A stretch of 64,000 nucleotides of DNA from positions 682,001 to 746,000 of the forward strand of contig NC_088777.1 of assembly GCF_954871325.1 (NCBI RefSeq), in the 5' to 3' direction. Source of the stretch: Gordionus sp. m RMFG-2023 (lineage: Eukaryota > Nematomorpha > Gordioida > Chordodea > Parachordodidae). This document shows, in pieces, positions 1-13,743 of this stretch; the stretch's first letter is position 1; each line of letters starts with the position of its first letter. The position numbers and the translations under genes were made by a program. The notes below the pieces were generated by a model. The model searched no databases, was not told the origin of the DNA, and worked only from the letters and a program-made list of their open reading frames with translations.

Positions 1-850
1 AAAGTTTCTATTCTCCATTAACTTCACTGGACATCTCTACTTTTTTTTGCCCAACCCAACTCGTCAATTTTTTCTACCCGGTCCAAATAAATGCGATTCA
101 GACGTTGCCCAGCCCAGACCGGCCCAAGGGACCAGGCATTGCAGAGCTCTAGTATCTAGAAAACCTTCGACGAATACAGCATCTGCACGAGGAAAATGGC
201 GATAGGCCTAGATTTACCTCCATAGCCTTCCGATTTTTACTTAGAACCCTGCCCCCGAAAAATATGTTAAAGAAAATGGCTTCTAACAACCCTCCTCCCC
301 CAACAATCTCCCCCCCCCCCCTCCCATATTCCTTGCACCTAAGCACTGGAAGAAACATCAGCTGTTTTTTTAAAAAAAAACTATTTAGTAACGGAAGGAG
401 ATCGCAAATTATGCAAATACATATGTGGTATCTTATTTATAATTTATATTACATGCCATTTAATATATCAATCAAAATAACTTCTTGAGGAATATATCTT
501 GAATTTTAAAAGCATCCTAAGAAAACTATATATATATAGGATGGGACGCGTTCATAGTATACAATTTTTTTTGATGGGTGAATTCCGACATTTCAACTTT
601 CTTTTACTTGTTTACAAAATTTGTCCATTTTTCATGATAGAGGGGGGGGGGGAGTAGAAGGATGGAGGGTAGGGTGAGAGATTTATAAAAGCGCATATGA
701 TTATAAGGATCCCTGGTGATAATTTTTAATTCACTTCTTAACAGAGATTTCAATTTTATTAGCTCGTTCAAGCCAAAACATCTGATTTCAGCCCCAAAAA
801 AAAATTCGCTTATATAGTGTGCGGAATAACCTGATCTACGAATTTCAAAT

Positions 851-852
851 AA

Positions 853-888
<36 letters not shown>

Positions 889-911
889 AAAGAAAAGAAA
901 GAAAGAAAGAA
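851..911 (+). repeat. (GAAA)n microsatellite
   Basis: About 15 units of GAAA with one AGAAAAGAAA interruption. Confidence 0.5.
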
Positions 912-1995
912 ATTAAATATTTAATTGCGAAATCGGAAGGCGCAGAGTTAGAAGTTATTTAATATTCGCTCCATTTTTTTTTCCGCCTAAGTTAAAAGGG
1001 CCTCAGGAAGACTCATTCTGCCATTTTTTTTTATAGATGTTATAAAATTTATAGGGCCTTGAGAAGGCAGACACGTGGACATATGTATTTAAGATTATTA
1101 TTTTTTTAAAAAAATATCTCTTTTTAAAGCATAGGTGCCAACGAACAAGTATCGGCTAGATATCCGGCGATATAGGTAACGCATCGGAATTCGTAACGGC
1201 AAAGTATACTGGTGCGTTTCCGCTTCTAATTTAATATTAGGGTTAAGATTTGAATATCTTGGTCACTCCATACATTCAAATAAATTAAACATTTAAACAT
1301 TGTACAAAATATTGATATTTGCGGTGGGGGGGGGGGTTGCATAAAAAATATGGATTTACATAATAACATAATAACTGGAACACAGGTGAAGCGTCCATTT
1401 AAAAGTAGCGGTAGTGTATCGTGTCAAAAAATTATTGATTAAAACATAGCATAAATGTGCAGTCAACCAAAATGAAATTATATACATAACTAGAGGACAG
1501 AAGAAATCAATAAAAAAAAAAGCATTCTGCACATACTAATTCCCGAATTCAAATCTGTTATCCATTCCGATAAAAAAAAAATATGGTTTCCTTCCTAATC
1601 CCTGGCAGAATGTCGGGAATCCCGGCACGGGATAGGGTAAATCCCTAAAAATAAACATAACCAAGCTGAAGAGAACTAAAAGTGAGTGGGTTATGTGTGA
1701 TTGGGTCAGAGTAGAAGAAAAATCTCACAAGTTTTCGAGGCTAAGGGATCGAGAATCAGCAAAGTGTGAAAATAATAACGCAATTCGCGATACCAAATCA
1801 CTTAACCACGTAAGGCGTTATTCAAGGGGGGGGGGTGAGGGAAAATTTTTCACCCCCACCCCCTATTCCTCTTCCGAGATTTTCGTGTTCTCGTAAATAT
1901 CATTTAAAGCGAATAAAAATATTCTCCTTTCCTATTCCATCTTCCCTTCTTCTCCCCAAAAAATGTGTATACGATATGCAAACTAAATAAACTTG

Positions 1996-2187
1996 GTGTT
2001 GTTAAACGGGTCGATTTAAGCCGGTTTTTAAAAAACGGATAACTCGATATTTTAGCCGGAAAAAAACGATAGGCATGCCTGAAGATTTAGGTTTTGGGAC
2101 ATCTGTTGACAAAATCTAAGTGGCTTGTGCAATATTTTTCTGGCTAAAATATTGAGTTACATTTTTTAAAAAAGTTTAACAACACTA
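1996..2187 (+). mobile_element. hAT-like MITE family B, copy near 2.0 kb
   Basis: Ends GTGTTGTTAAACGG and GTTTAACAACACTA, interior with AACTCGATATTTTAGCC and its inverse. No clear target duplication. A (GAAA)n tract follows directly. Confidence 0.5.
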
Positions 2188-2188
2188 T

Positions 2189-2190
<2 letters not shown>

Positions 2191-2224
<34 letters not shown>

Positions 2225-2225
2225 A
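2191..2225 (+). repeat. (GAAA)n microsatellite
   Basis: Eight to nine units directly after a family B MITE end. Confidence 0.5.
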
Positions 2226-3645
2226 GTTTTTCAATTCAAAATCTTTAGGAAAAAAAAGCTACTTTTTTCAATATTCTAATAAGTCATTGATGTAGACAAG
2301 GGTGTAAGGGGGGGGGGTTGGTTTAGCTCCCTAATTCTTTTATTTCTATAAATATTTTTGACTTTTAAAGTGCCACAAAAATTATGAAAATTAAGGATAT
2401 TCGCATTTATAATTATGGTAGTGTTGTTTATCCAGAAAAATATTAAGCAAGCCTGGAAATGTTTACTCATAGAAGGAGCAAAGGCCTAGACATATAGCAT
2501 CGAAATTTCGAGGCTTATTCAATATTTTTCTGGCGAAAATATTGAATTAGCCGTTCCTAAAAATCGGCTAGCTAATATGAGATGAGATGGATCTCCTTAT
2601 CATTAAGCTGCTATTGGTGGCTCATGTATATATTTTTTTTATTTTCTCCCGAAGAAACAAAATAAGCGAGAATCGTTTTTTTCAACTTTTATTAATTTGT
2701 GAATTAAATCAATCAGTCGCGATCGTAAGTTTAAAAGATAAATGTCAAATTTGATATTACTTAATCAGGTGAGGTTAGGAGGATACTAAAAAAAATGGAT
2801 TAATTATTTTTTAAAAAATAATTCCTATTAACATTTATATACTCGTATATATACTTATGTGTAACCCATAAATGAACAAATAATATATATTATTTTTTTT
2901 AATTATATTTTGAGAATCCAATCGCTTAATTATTAAACAACAGGGCTAGGTTTCTTAAATGGAAGCGAAAAAAAATTCAGCAACCAGTTTGATCTAAGTA
3001 CAATTTAGGTTCCAGTCGGCGCATCTGATTAGAATGTTACTTACGTTGTGTACGCGATAAAATTTTAAAAGAGTTAAATATTCTTATGGGAGTTAAGTTT
3101 TTTTGTGCCAGATATTTCAATATTTTTTTTTAAATGATATCCAAATTAGTTTATAATATATTTTTTCTAAGATTTTATTTCTTAAATATTGTGACATTAT
3201 AAAAAAGGCTTTTAATTTTCTGATTAATTTCGTTCGTCTACAAATTTGCGTGTCGTTAATTAAATCAATACTCCCTAAAATTAACATTCCAATAATAATT
3301 CTAAATTCAGCGATATTTTTTTTTTTTAAATTGATTCTGACCAATCATACGGCATTTTTCATTATAAAAACATATAAAGGACTAGTTTGATTAGATGTCA
3401 TAGCATTTTCCTAAAATAAAAAGATATTCATTAGATGCAAGACCGTTTTAGAAACATAAGTTCTCACTGTATTAAGATCTATTGCAAAAATTTGTCCGAA
3501 GCCTAGATCCAATTTCAACTGATTAAACTTAGAACCATTTAGAGTTCTCCTTAGAATATATTCAGCTCTTTGCGATTTATTTTTTTTGAAAATATGGAGT
3601 CGAACCGGTCTTGACCGAGCTTCAATCGATGAGATAAAAAAAAAA

Positions 3646-3711
3646 GAAGAAAGAGAAGAGAGAAGAGAAGAGAAGAGAAGAGAAGAGAAGAGAAGAGAAG
3701 AGAAGAGAGAA
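3646..3711 (+). repeat. (GAAGA)n microsatellite
   Basis: About 11 units of AGAAG/AGAGA type. Confidence 0.5.
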
Positions 3712-4320
3712 TAAAACTAATATCGAGGGCATGTTATGTTGTGGATAAAAATAAAATAGATCTTACGGTAGTTGTACCAGTTCGAAATGCTACGACTAAT
3801 TAAAAAAATAAATAACTAAAATATGTTAAACAATTTATTGATAATTTTAATCGAATACAAAATAAAATGAATGAAAAATAGTAAATATATTTCAAGTTTT
3901 CAATGATAAAAAAAAACTATTAAATATTAATCTTTTCAAAAAGTCCTAAAATTATATGTGTGAGGTATGGGGTGTTTATTCTGCCTTTGCGAGATAGAAC
4001 AAAAAAATTTTCAAATTCTGTCTACAGGTTTGTTTTCTAATCCATATTTTAATTCATATTTTTAGGGAAATACTTAAATATCAAGTCTATTTCTGATATG
4101 GGGTAATTCTGGACACGGGGTAATTTCGGACAGCCTTCTACATTTTAATACGATCTGAGTTTTTGAGGCTTAAATAATTTGTAACTTAAATATGTTTATA
4201 TATTACAATTAATTTGTAAATAAAAAAAAACTAAGATTTTTATCGTTTTTAAATGGAAATTTATTTAAGTTTTATTTTCTTCGCACATTGAAATTGATAT
4301 TGTGACCAACTTTGAATACT

Positions 4321-4370
4321 TAATAATAAATAATAAATAAATAATAAATAATAAATAATAAATAATAAAA
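4321..4370 (+). repeat. (AATAAAT)n tract
   Basis: Six to seven units of TAATAAA and TAATAAATA. Confidence 0.5.
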
Positions 4371-4910
4371 ATGAGATTTCAAGATTTGAAACAAGGATTT
4401 TTATGAAGATTCTTCCTCTGGGATAAATGCCCCACCGGGGTAAAGAAGTCCACTAAATTTTTTTAATCATTTTTCACTATAGGAATGGTTAGAATGGAGG
4501 GTTCGTATAAGATGGTCGCGCGTAAATCACGTGATACTAATGAGAACCCTTTAATTTAGTAAATCCTTTTTAAACTCGAATTTTTATAAATATATTGTGT
4601 TAATTTATATATAATTTTGTCGATTTTAAAAATTATTTATTTTTTAATTAAGATCGAGCTAAAAAAACATCTGTTCTTAAAATCCCTCGGGTTGTGCCTG
4701 GAATTATGCCGGATATGGGATAATTTCGGAACTATGAATTGAAAAAAATATGTTTAAGAAATAGTTATTACTCGGAAGAAAAGCAATAGTTGACAATAAT
4801 AGTTTAAAGAAAACTTAACTTCTTTTAAAATCCCTTCCCTAATCTGATTCTGCATTATTCCTATCCCCCCCCTATGGTAGAAGTGTGCCAGAATATTTCT
4901 ATTATTTCTA

Positions 4911-5202
4911 TTAGTGATATACATCGGCCCTAATTTTTCAAGCCCAGCCCGGCCCGATATTTTTTTTAAAAATTTAAATATAGATATTAATTTTTTATAA
5001 TTACTAAAAATAAAAGACTTATGTTATATGTCGTTTAGTTTCAATAAATAAAATCAAATATTTTTATTTAACATAAAAAATTCAATATAAAAATGATAAA
5101 TTTAGATATATTTAAAAAAAGTTTCAAAGTCCGACCCGATCCGGCTCGAAATTTTTTAAAAATATTAAACCCGAACCCGATTGGGTCTAACTTTGCAGAT
5201 CT
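4911..5202. mobile_element. GGCCCGGCCCG-type repeat element
   Basis: Runs from TAGTGATATACATCGGCCC to GGGTCTAACTTTGCAGAT, with inverted GCCCAGCCCGGCCCG and CGACCCGATCCGGCTCG blocks either side of an AT-rich middle. It abuts family A copy 1, whose target site lies at its right edge. Superfamily not settled; the TGCAGATCTCTA end suggests hAT. Confidence 0.5.
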
Positions 5203-5210
5203 CTAATTTC

Positions 5211-5358
5211 CAGAGATGTTAAAGGATCTAGATATCAAAATGTGGTATCTGTATCTGTATCTAGATAGATTTTTGATTAAGATATCGGTATCTAGATATT
5301 ATTTTAGACGATGTATCTGTATCTAGATCCATTTAAAAAGTATCTTTTAACAACTCTG
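5211..5358 (+). mobile_element. hAT MITE family A, copy 1
   Basis: A 148-bp element with ends CAGAGATGTTAAAGGATC and TATCTTTTAACAACTCTG. It is flanked by perfect 8-bp direct repeats CTAATTTC (5203-5210 and 5359-5366). The interior is rich in GTATCTAGATA steps. The 8-bp duplication and CAG start fit the hAT superfamily. Confidence 0.5.
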
Positions 5359-6673
5359 CTAATTTCTATACCTACTTAATACAAAAAAATAAACTAAATT
5401 TTTTTAAAATATATATTTAGGGTGGTTGAATTGATTAAAATATAGTTATAATAATAATTGATGAGAATAATCTTATATGTTCTTCTTTATTCAAATAATT
5501 TAATATAATTTTTATATGGGTTTTAATTATTAAATATTTTTAATAATTAACATGTATATTTAAAAATAATTTTAAAAAATTTAATTAGTAATTAATTAAA
5601 AAGGTTTAAGTTTGTTTGGATATTTTTATAATTTTTTTAAATATATTACTTTGATTTTAACAATTTTGAATATTTAGGGAATGTCTTTATAATTTGGGCA
5701 TATATTTGATGTACATCGCTTTAATATTTGGACACTAATAAAATAATATTATAAATATGTCTAACACTTCACTTCATATAGCAATGAGTACACATAGAGA
5801 TATTATGAACGCTAGAGTTAGTTGTGTTGATTTTGGAAACTAATTTTTTTTAAAAAATTTTTATTTCAATATCTAAATATTAAATTTAATTTTTAAAATT
5901 AAAGACTAAAAATAAGACATGCACACCGATAAAAAGTAGAAAGGCCTTGTTGGCGGTGTTTTATAATAATATATTAGGGATTAAATATATAATCGTTACT
6001 TTATTTAATTATTTTTTGGTCAAAATCGATACTTTTTAAAATCAAGATAATATTCTGACACTGTCTATAATTTGAAAAATTACTATGATGAGATAAAATT
6101 GAAATCAATTGTATAATAAATAAAAAAAAAATTAAAGGGTGTGCCCATTAATTTTTTGGATTGGAAATGATGTATATTATGTTAAAAGAAAAATATTAAA
6201 GGAAACATGAGGGACACGTTAAAATGATAAATATTGGTTTTAGGAGTAGGGATTGTTAAAGGAAATGACCATACTAAGATTTTAGCCGAAAATAGTATTA
6301 CGCAAGTCACGAGATAGCTATACTTTATGATGAACAAAATGATTCTTAGTAGGATAGTTTTCAAGCTTTTTTAAAATCCCTACTTGTGGGCAAGCATTTA
6401 TTATCAGGTTTTACGAGTAATAATAAAGCAAAGAAAACGCTATATAACTGACGAAATATGCTATTGTTTAAATTTTCCGAATGATAATAATGATTTTCCA
6501 TATGAATTTTTTAAAACAAAAATATGTCCAGTTTCGCCATAACCCGACCCGTTGTTTAAATTTTTATACGCGCTCCGCCCTTGTTAAATATGCTGGCGGG
6601 GGAGGGAGAGGAAGGCGTGGACGGGTGAGGTAAAAATCTAAATATTGATACGTCAATTATCATAATATCTAAC

Positions 6674-6845
6674 TAGTGTTGTTAAACGTTCTAAACTCAA
6701 ATATTTTAGCCAGAAAAAAATATCGCTTTAAAGCCTAAATATTTCGATAATCTTCGGGCTCGCGTAATATTTTTTTCTGGATCGAATATCGAGTTATTCG
6801 CCGGTTTTTAAAAACCGGCTCACAACGAACCGTTTAACAACACTA
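6674..6845 (+). mobile_element. hAT-like MITE family B, copy with target duplication
   Basis: A 172-bp element from TAGTGTTGTTAAACG to GTTTAACAACACTA, flanked by TATCTAAC and TACCTAAC (7 of 8). This supports hAT-type insertion for family B. Confidence 0.5.
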
Positions 6846-9587
6846 TACCTAACTCACTCAAATTGAATTATTTAATACTGTCCTTATAATAATAAATAAG
6901 GATGACAATTGGTAAAATTCGTTTTTTTTTATTTTGACAAAAAAATAAATAGAATTTCCAACATAATAATAATAATTATTTTTTTTCTTATTAAAGATTA
7001 CCATCTTTTTTATAAAATTTAAATTTAAATTTAAATTCATAAATATAATTCTAATTTATTGTCATTAAAAGTTAATTAAAATTTAATAAAAAAAAAATAA
7101 TATTCGTAATAGAAAATGTTTTATTCAAATTTAAAACCAGAGTTTTATATTAAAAAAAAGCAGAAATTTAAATTTCAAAAATAACTATCAAATATTTTAA
7201 AATTAAATAATAAAAACTAATGCAAAAAATTTATATTCATAAAGTGATATTAAGTTTATTGATGGAGTTAATAATAATAAATATAGAAAGTTTTTCTTTG
7301 AGAGAAAAAGTATCATTATACAATCTAATTTAAATTTTGAATTGAATATCTGGCTATCCTTTGCACTTACAAAATATTGATATTAAACGGGGAATGAAAA
7401 ATATATTAATAAGAATTGGGAACTAAAAAATAATTATAAAAAATAGAGAAAATTTAATTCGCACATGAAATAATTCATTTATATATATATAATGTAAAAT
7501 TTTACCATATATGTAAAAAGTTTTTTTGATAATGGTTAACAAGACATCGAAATTTTAGTTGTTATTTTTTAAATAAAATCTTTTTAATTAAACTATCAAC
7601 TCAACTGTTCCTAGAGGGGGGGGGAGTATTATTTAGCGCCAAAAGATTCCAAAATGTCGTGGATTTAAGTAGAAAGAAAATATTATCTGAATGGTATGTG
7701 CGGGTGGATCAGAGAGTTAGGTCCTAAACTGAGGCAAAACATGTGATTACTAACTAGAATCATGCATAACGATTCGTGTATTGTATATATTCCCTTGGGG
7801 TAAATTGGTTATGGGTAAAACGATTAGAATGTTCGGTCCGATTAAAGGGTGCAAAAAGAGAATTTCAAAAAATTAACAGTGCACTATTCTTTAATAAATT
7901 GATTGGTTTATATACGTAAAAGTAATTTGGTAGATTTTCAAAATTGCAAATATTTAATTCAATAAAACGTGCTCAATTTTATTTTAACCACTTTACCCCG
8001 GTGCTTGGTCATACGGGGTAAAACGGATAAAATGGCCCACGACACAAATCACGATTCCTACAGTTTTACAGATAGAGAGCTACACCCTTTTAATTTGTAG
8101 TTGAGAGGTTGGATTAAATTTATGATAAAAATGTAAAAAGCACCAATAGTTTTGTATATAAAAAAAATTGGCCAGGTCATAAATATCGTTTCAAATCATT
8201 CTCATTGCACATGTAAAAATGGCTAGCTCCGCACTCTTATTGCTGAGGTGCTATCTGTTTCTAAAATTAATTTGAATTTTTGCAAAAGTAGCCATTCTAT
8301 TCCTTTCAACCCATTAAATTACCAATGTCATATTTTTTGAAATATCAACTTCGCGCGCAAAATACTTTTTGAACTTATTTTGTCGAATTAATATCAAGAT
8401 TTGACATTTATATAGATGAGATTTGATTTGGTATAATGATCGCTCACGTAGATCAGTGACACGAGTTTCTAACGAAATTCGTATTAACGCAAATTATTAC
8501 AAAATATAATAAGAATATTAATTATTATTTTTAACGCGCAGCCTCTGAGACAATGAGGAAGCCACAACAAGATTCGATCTTTTTCTGTCAATTGACATTT
8601 ATCATAATTTATTATGCTCCCTTCATGGATTATTTAATTCAATAAAAATTAACTCAACTATTACTACAACTATATCATATGAATACTAAATAAATTTGTT
8701 ATATAATATAATCTATATATATATAGCTATATTTTTTGTACGCATCGCCGAATCAATATTATATACACTTTTAATTAAAGCGTTCAAAAATCTATATTTT
8801 CATTAATTAAATAATTAAATAGTAGTTTTTATAAAATAAAAATTTTGTCCCGATAACAATAATTACGAAATGATTTATTCAAAATAATTCGATTTTAATC
8901 GTGTGTTGAAATTTGTGGTATAAATTTAATCCATTGGTTATGCATGGCAACTATAATGTTAATTATTTTAAATAAATATAGCCTATATAATGATCGGCGA
9001 ACAGATTAATAAATTATATTAATTTTATATATAGTTATTATAAATATACCTTTAATTAATCCCCTTTGAATTTCCCAAAGGCAGACACTGCTATAGATAT
9101 TGGATTTTACTGAAAATCCTTCAATTTTTTCCCTCGAAGATAAAAAACCATGGCATGTATAGATTATGGCAGATTTCCCCCCTAACATTAGTAAAATCAT
9201 ACCTGACAAATGATTAATAAGATACTTTATTTTCCTCAACACTTTTTTCTAAAGATCCTTTTCTGCTTTTTATTTAACCCCCCATTTTGCATATCGAAAT
9301 TAATTTTTTTTGTTTGATCCCAAAAGTATACAGTAAAAAAAAAAAACGATAAATTATATTTTGAAAAAAAATATATTTTCGCTAAACTTAAAAAAAAAAC
9401 AAATTAAGCATGAAAATATTTATATAAACTTATTTTAGGTTTAAGATTATCCCTACACCAATTCCTTAAGGAATTTTTCAATAATTCAATCAAATTTAAA
9501 TCGATAATCCGTTTTTTTTAAAAAAATGGTAAGAAATTAAGTAATATGGAATATTAAAAATAAGCATTTTTCTTTTTTAACATGGCA

Positions 9588-9618
<31 letters not shown>

Positions 9619-9744
9619 TTATTAATTTTTATTTTTTTTGCTTTTCTTAAATCAAACACAAAATTTTATTATATTTTTACAAAAAAAAATCATGATAAAT
9701 TTTTTTTTAATCCACTCAAATTTGCAACTTTACTATAATTTAAA

Positions 9745-9900
9745 GTGGAAGGGTTTAATGGTTAAATTGGTAGAAATGTCCTGCTGGTTGATCCGGGATT
9801 AGGAACTCTAGGCTGAGCTAGTTTCTTATTCTACATAATCCATTTATAATGTGTTCTATCACCAATTTCCTTTAGGCAGGATCATTTTTTTATTTAGAGG
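9745..9900 (+). mobile_element. Possible second tRNA-like SINE
   Basis: TTTAATGGTTAAATTGG followed by GTCCTGCTGGTTGATCCGGG resembles the head of tRNA-derived SINEs. The boxes are poor matches and no tail is clear. Confidence 0.5.
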
Positions 9901-11821
9901 CTACATTTTAAATTATTGTTAAATCTCCAGCCTTTTAAAAAAAAACCATCATTATTTGTTTGAATTTCACCCAAGTTCCCGCAAAAGATCATATTCTTCC
10001 GTTATCCTCTTTCGAAATTAGAATCAGAAAACTCATTTTAAAAAAAAATAAGATTATAATTATTATTATTATATAAAGTAATAAATAGTAAGTATATAAT
10101 AGATAAAATAAAATTTTTTTTTTATATGGATAATATAATAGAAGGAATAAAATCAATATTAAAAATTTGTAATTTCCGGTTAAAATAGTTTCAAAAAAAT
10201 AAGATGGTTAAATATGATAGTTAATTTAAGATTATATGTCTAAAAAATAAGTTAAATTCTATTCTCATATGAATCTTGAGGAAATTTCTATTAGAATCAC
10301 AAATTGTGTGAAAGAAACTAAAGCTGAGAAAATTTCTAGGCTATAATTTTGATTCTTTAAGCATTTTTCCCTTATATCCTTTAAGGAAAGAAAGGTCTCA
10401 TATAGGAAAAAAAAACTTCCAAATGTGAAAATGACTTCTTTTTTTTCGATAATGAGATTTATGGTAACAATGACAATGACAATATATCAAATGATAAAAA
10501 TTAAAAATATTCAATTTATTTTGCTCTTGCGTCATCATATTTTATCAAGTTAAAATATATAATTATATATTATATATAATCTTTTATTTTTTTATAAAAC
10601 GAAATTAATAACAAAACATAATACTATACTAAGTATAATGTATTTAATTATGTAAATATAATTTTCCCCTATTCTTTTAAACAATAATATTTGTAAAAAT
10701 ATATAAAAAGTTATTATATATAAAATATTGTCAAAAATTCTGTTAATTTATTCCATGTTGTCGAAATATAATAATACCACTAAAAAAAAGGAAGAAAAGA
10801 AAAGAAAAAATTGCATAAGAATTTTTTGGGGGAATTTTATTTTTTTTAGAAAAAATAAAATGAAATAATAAAAAGCGAGATTTGAGTGTCTAAATTGAAT
10901 ATAGATTATATATATTAGAAATTCTGAAAGAGGAAAAATTACATGATTCAAATGGCAGAGGGAGGGGGGACAATATCTTAAGAATTGCTTAAGACTATAA
11001 TAAGTTACTAAAATTTATTACTACTAGTTACTTCTAAAATAATCACAATTTCTAATTACAATATCGTAAAAAATTTTTTTAAAAAAAATACCAATGACAA
11101 AATATTAAATTAAATGGTTATAATCGACGTATAAAATAAATGAGAATTTAAAAAAATATAGAAAATTAATATTATTATTTTAATATTTTAAAGGAAATAT
11201 AGATAGATTATAATTCACTAAAAAAATTCTTAAGAATTATTTGCAAGTAAAAAAGATTGGAAAAATATTAATTTTATACTGTGAAAAATTCCATCTTCTT
11301 TTCTGAGAGAGTCAATTTTTAAATGATTTCATCAGTGTGTTTGGTCTCAGCTCCTTATGTAAGGGGAGATGTGCCATATGAATTGAGCAATCAAATAAAA
11401 AAATATATATGAGAGACAGGTGAATATTGTATGGCCATGTATTGACTGGCCACAATTCCTATATTCAAACCACATTCAACTTTTTGCAAAACAATAAAAT
11501 TTCAAATGATGAACAAAACTTAAAAATGTTTAACAAATCAAGATAATTAAGATATTAATATAATAATATTAACTAATTAAAATTAGTTTATAATTAATGT
11601 TTTATTATGCCTAAAAAAATGAAGAAATAATAACATAGGACATTTACAAGTATAATATTCTATATTTTTATAATAAGATTCTTACGTATTTGACTGGCCA
11701 TAAAAACAAACTTTTACATACCTCATTTACCGTATAAACTATTATAGATAGAAGCTTTCATTCATTTTATCCTAAAGATTAAGAACTGGGTTACGCATTG
11801 GTATAAAGTTTGTTTGGTTAA

Positions 11822-11836
11822 AAAGAAAGAAAGAAA

Positions 11837-11892
<56 letters not shown>

Positions 11893-11893
11893 A
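11822..11893 (+). repeat. (GAAA)n microsatellite
   Basis: About 17 units with one GAAAAA interruption. Confidence 0.5.
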
Positions 11894-12168
11894 ATATTGT
11901 ACAAAATGATAAAAATAAGATGATAAAAAAAAGGTAAAACTAGCCAAGGTCTGTGGAGAGAAGACTGCCATTAAAACTTTAATTCCAAATTAAATAATGT
12001 AAAGGTGAAATATAATGTAAAATGATACGCGCGAAAGAATACATTGCTATTCTAGAAGTTATTCAAGAATATCTTAAGTTTTCATAGATTTATTAAAGAC
12101 TAAGTCACCTATACAATATTTACAATTATTCTAATACACAAATTCAAATATAAATTAACAGAGTTGTT

Positions 12169-12308
12169 AAAGGATCTAGATACCTAGATATAAAAATGTG
12201 GTATCTGTATCTAGATAGATTTTTGATTAAAATACCTGTATCTAGATATTATTTTAGACGATGTATCTGTATCTAGATCTATTTAAAAAGTATCTTTTAA
12301 CAACTCTG
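12169..12308 (+). mobile_element. hAT MITE family A, copy 2
   Basis: A 140-bp element with ends CAGAGTTGTTAAAGGATC and CTTTTAACAACTCTG and perfect 8-bp flanking repeats TAAATTAA (12161-12168, 12309-12316). Non-coding. Confidence 0.5.
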
Positions 12309-12406
12309 TAAATTAATGATAAAATATTAAATTCAATGTGTTTTCTCTCTTTCTTTCTGGCAATGTGTTATTTTTTTTTCAATTATTTTTTTAGAAGCTC
12401 GTTTTA

Positions 12407-12758
12407 GGGAATGTATTCCATCATGTTTGGAATACCTATCTCGGACAATTTAGCCGCTAACTTAATATAATTTAAATTAGTTTTTCCATGGATTTTTCTT
12501 TAATATAAATTATAAATGAAAGGGTTAACGGCGATATCTATACAATATTCATAAGATAGGTAATTCTACGGGGACGTCACTAGCCTATACAATAAAAAAA
12601 TTTTTTTAATTATTTTTTTATTTAGCTAACATCATCCAAAATTACATTTGGTGTAAAAAAAAAATTCAAATTTTTCGGGTGGCTTAAGGCCCCTTCGCCC
12701 GCTACTTGCCATCTTGATAACGCTACTGGTATTCCGATCATGCTGGAATGCATTTCCG
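12407..12758. mobile_element. MITE family C, copy 1
   Basis: About 30-bp inverted ends: GGGAATGTATTCCATCATG then TTTGGAATACC at the left, the complement of GGAAATGCATTCCAGCATG then ATCGGAATACC at the right. Interior non-coding. No clear target duplication. Confidence 0.5.
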
Positions 12759-12873
12759 GTATAATCAAATTTTTATATTCAAGTACACGTGCTCGAAGAA
12801 TGACTTAGAGTTGAAAAAAATATGACGTTAAGATATAGATCATCTGGCGTATGAATGATCATTTATAAAATGT

Positions 12874-12936
12874 AAATGTCCCGTAAGGGAACATTGTTAA
12901 TAAAATAGAAATGTCCCGTAAGGGAACATTGTTAAT
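12874..12936 (+). repeat. 35-bp tandem pair with a palindromic core
   Basis: AAATGTCCCGTAAGGGAACA occurs at 12874 and 12909. TGTCCCGTAAGGGAACA is an imperfect palindrome. Confidence 0.5.
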
Positions 12937-13213
12937 TAAAATACGAATTTTTTTTCTAAGCATTTAAAATTTGATATATTTTAATTTAAATTTAAATATT
13001 TTTTTAAAATATAGAATAATGCCCAAAAAAAAATATTCAAGAAATTATTGCACGTAAATAAAACTTACAAAGTATCCATGAAAAAAATTATATATATATA
13101 TATATAGTCTATTATTAAAAAAAGGGTTAAAATAAATATGATTTAAGAAGCAATATTATAAATGTATAATCTGAAATTCGATCTTCTTTGGGATCGAATT
13201 CATACGTATTTGG

Positions 13214-13358
13214 TGGTGTTGTTAAGTGGCTCGTTGTCTAGATCTATGTTCCTTCTATGAGCAAAATCTTCAGGTCAACGTAGTATTTTTCTGGACGAAA
13301 TATCGATTCAGATGTTTTTTAAAAAATTCGGCTCAAAACGAGCCGTTTAACAACACTC
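13214..13358 (+). mobile_element. hAT-like MITE family B, copy near 13.3 kb
   Basis: Ends GGTGTTGTTAAGTGGCTCG and AGCCGTTTAACAACACT, interior CTTCAGG...TTTTTCTGG as in other copies. A second partial copy follows at about 13450-13570. Confidence 0.5.
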
Positions 13359-13743
13359 TAACGACTCCCTATGTGTATTGAGAAGGAGGGCTTATCCATC
13401 CAATCTTTTCAGAGGGTAGTAGTTCTCAGAAGTATTGATAAACAGCTGGATTTGAATCCGATTTTAAAAAACGGATAACTCAATATTTAATCCGGGCAAC
13501 ATTTTTCCGACTAAAATTGAAGTTAGTCGGTTTTTGAACATCGGTTCAAATCGAGTCATGGAACGATAATAACTTCAGGTACGTTTTCATTCTGGTTATG
13601 TATAGAGTTGTTAAAATACGTTACAAATTTTTTATATATGTATAATAAGAAAAATGGTCTAAAATTTGGTTTGAAATTTGTGCCGAGTATCATTAGCATT
13701 TTAACCTTTTATATTACCGTAGTTTTGCATATCAGTTAGTATA

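Larger units (their letters stand above)
1..4900. other. No gene seen; AT-rich, repeats
   Basis: Apart from the microsatellites and the 2.0-kb MITE listed, I see GC-rich repeat debris at 60-150, four poly-C/poly-G runs, and GGGGTAATTYYGGACA words at 4096 and 4117. No open frame has exon-like codon use or a recognisable domain. Confidence 0.5.
5367..12160. other. No gene seen; very AT-rich
   Basis: Mainly A/T with the 6.7-kb MITE and the possible SINE at 9.75 kb. A 78-codon minus frame at 9006-9242 has mixed composition but matches nothing I know. GGGGTAAA-type words recur at 7797 and 8018. Confidence 0.5.

Noticed and set aside
264-488. Facing frames around the poly-C run
   Set aside because: Both translate simple sequence (poly-Pro or poly-Gly) and have no coding character.
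9006-9242. 78-codon minus-strand frame as an exon
   Set aside because: No family match, no plausible splice partner and composition close to background.
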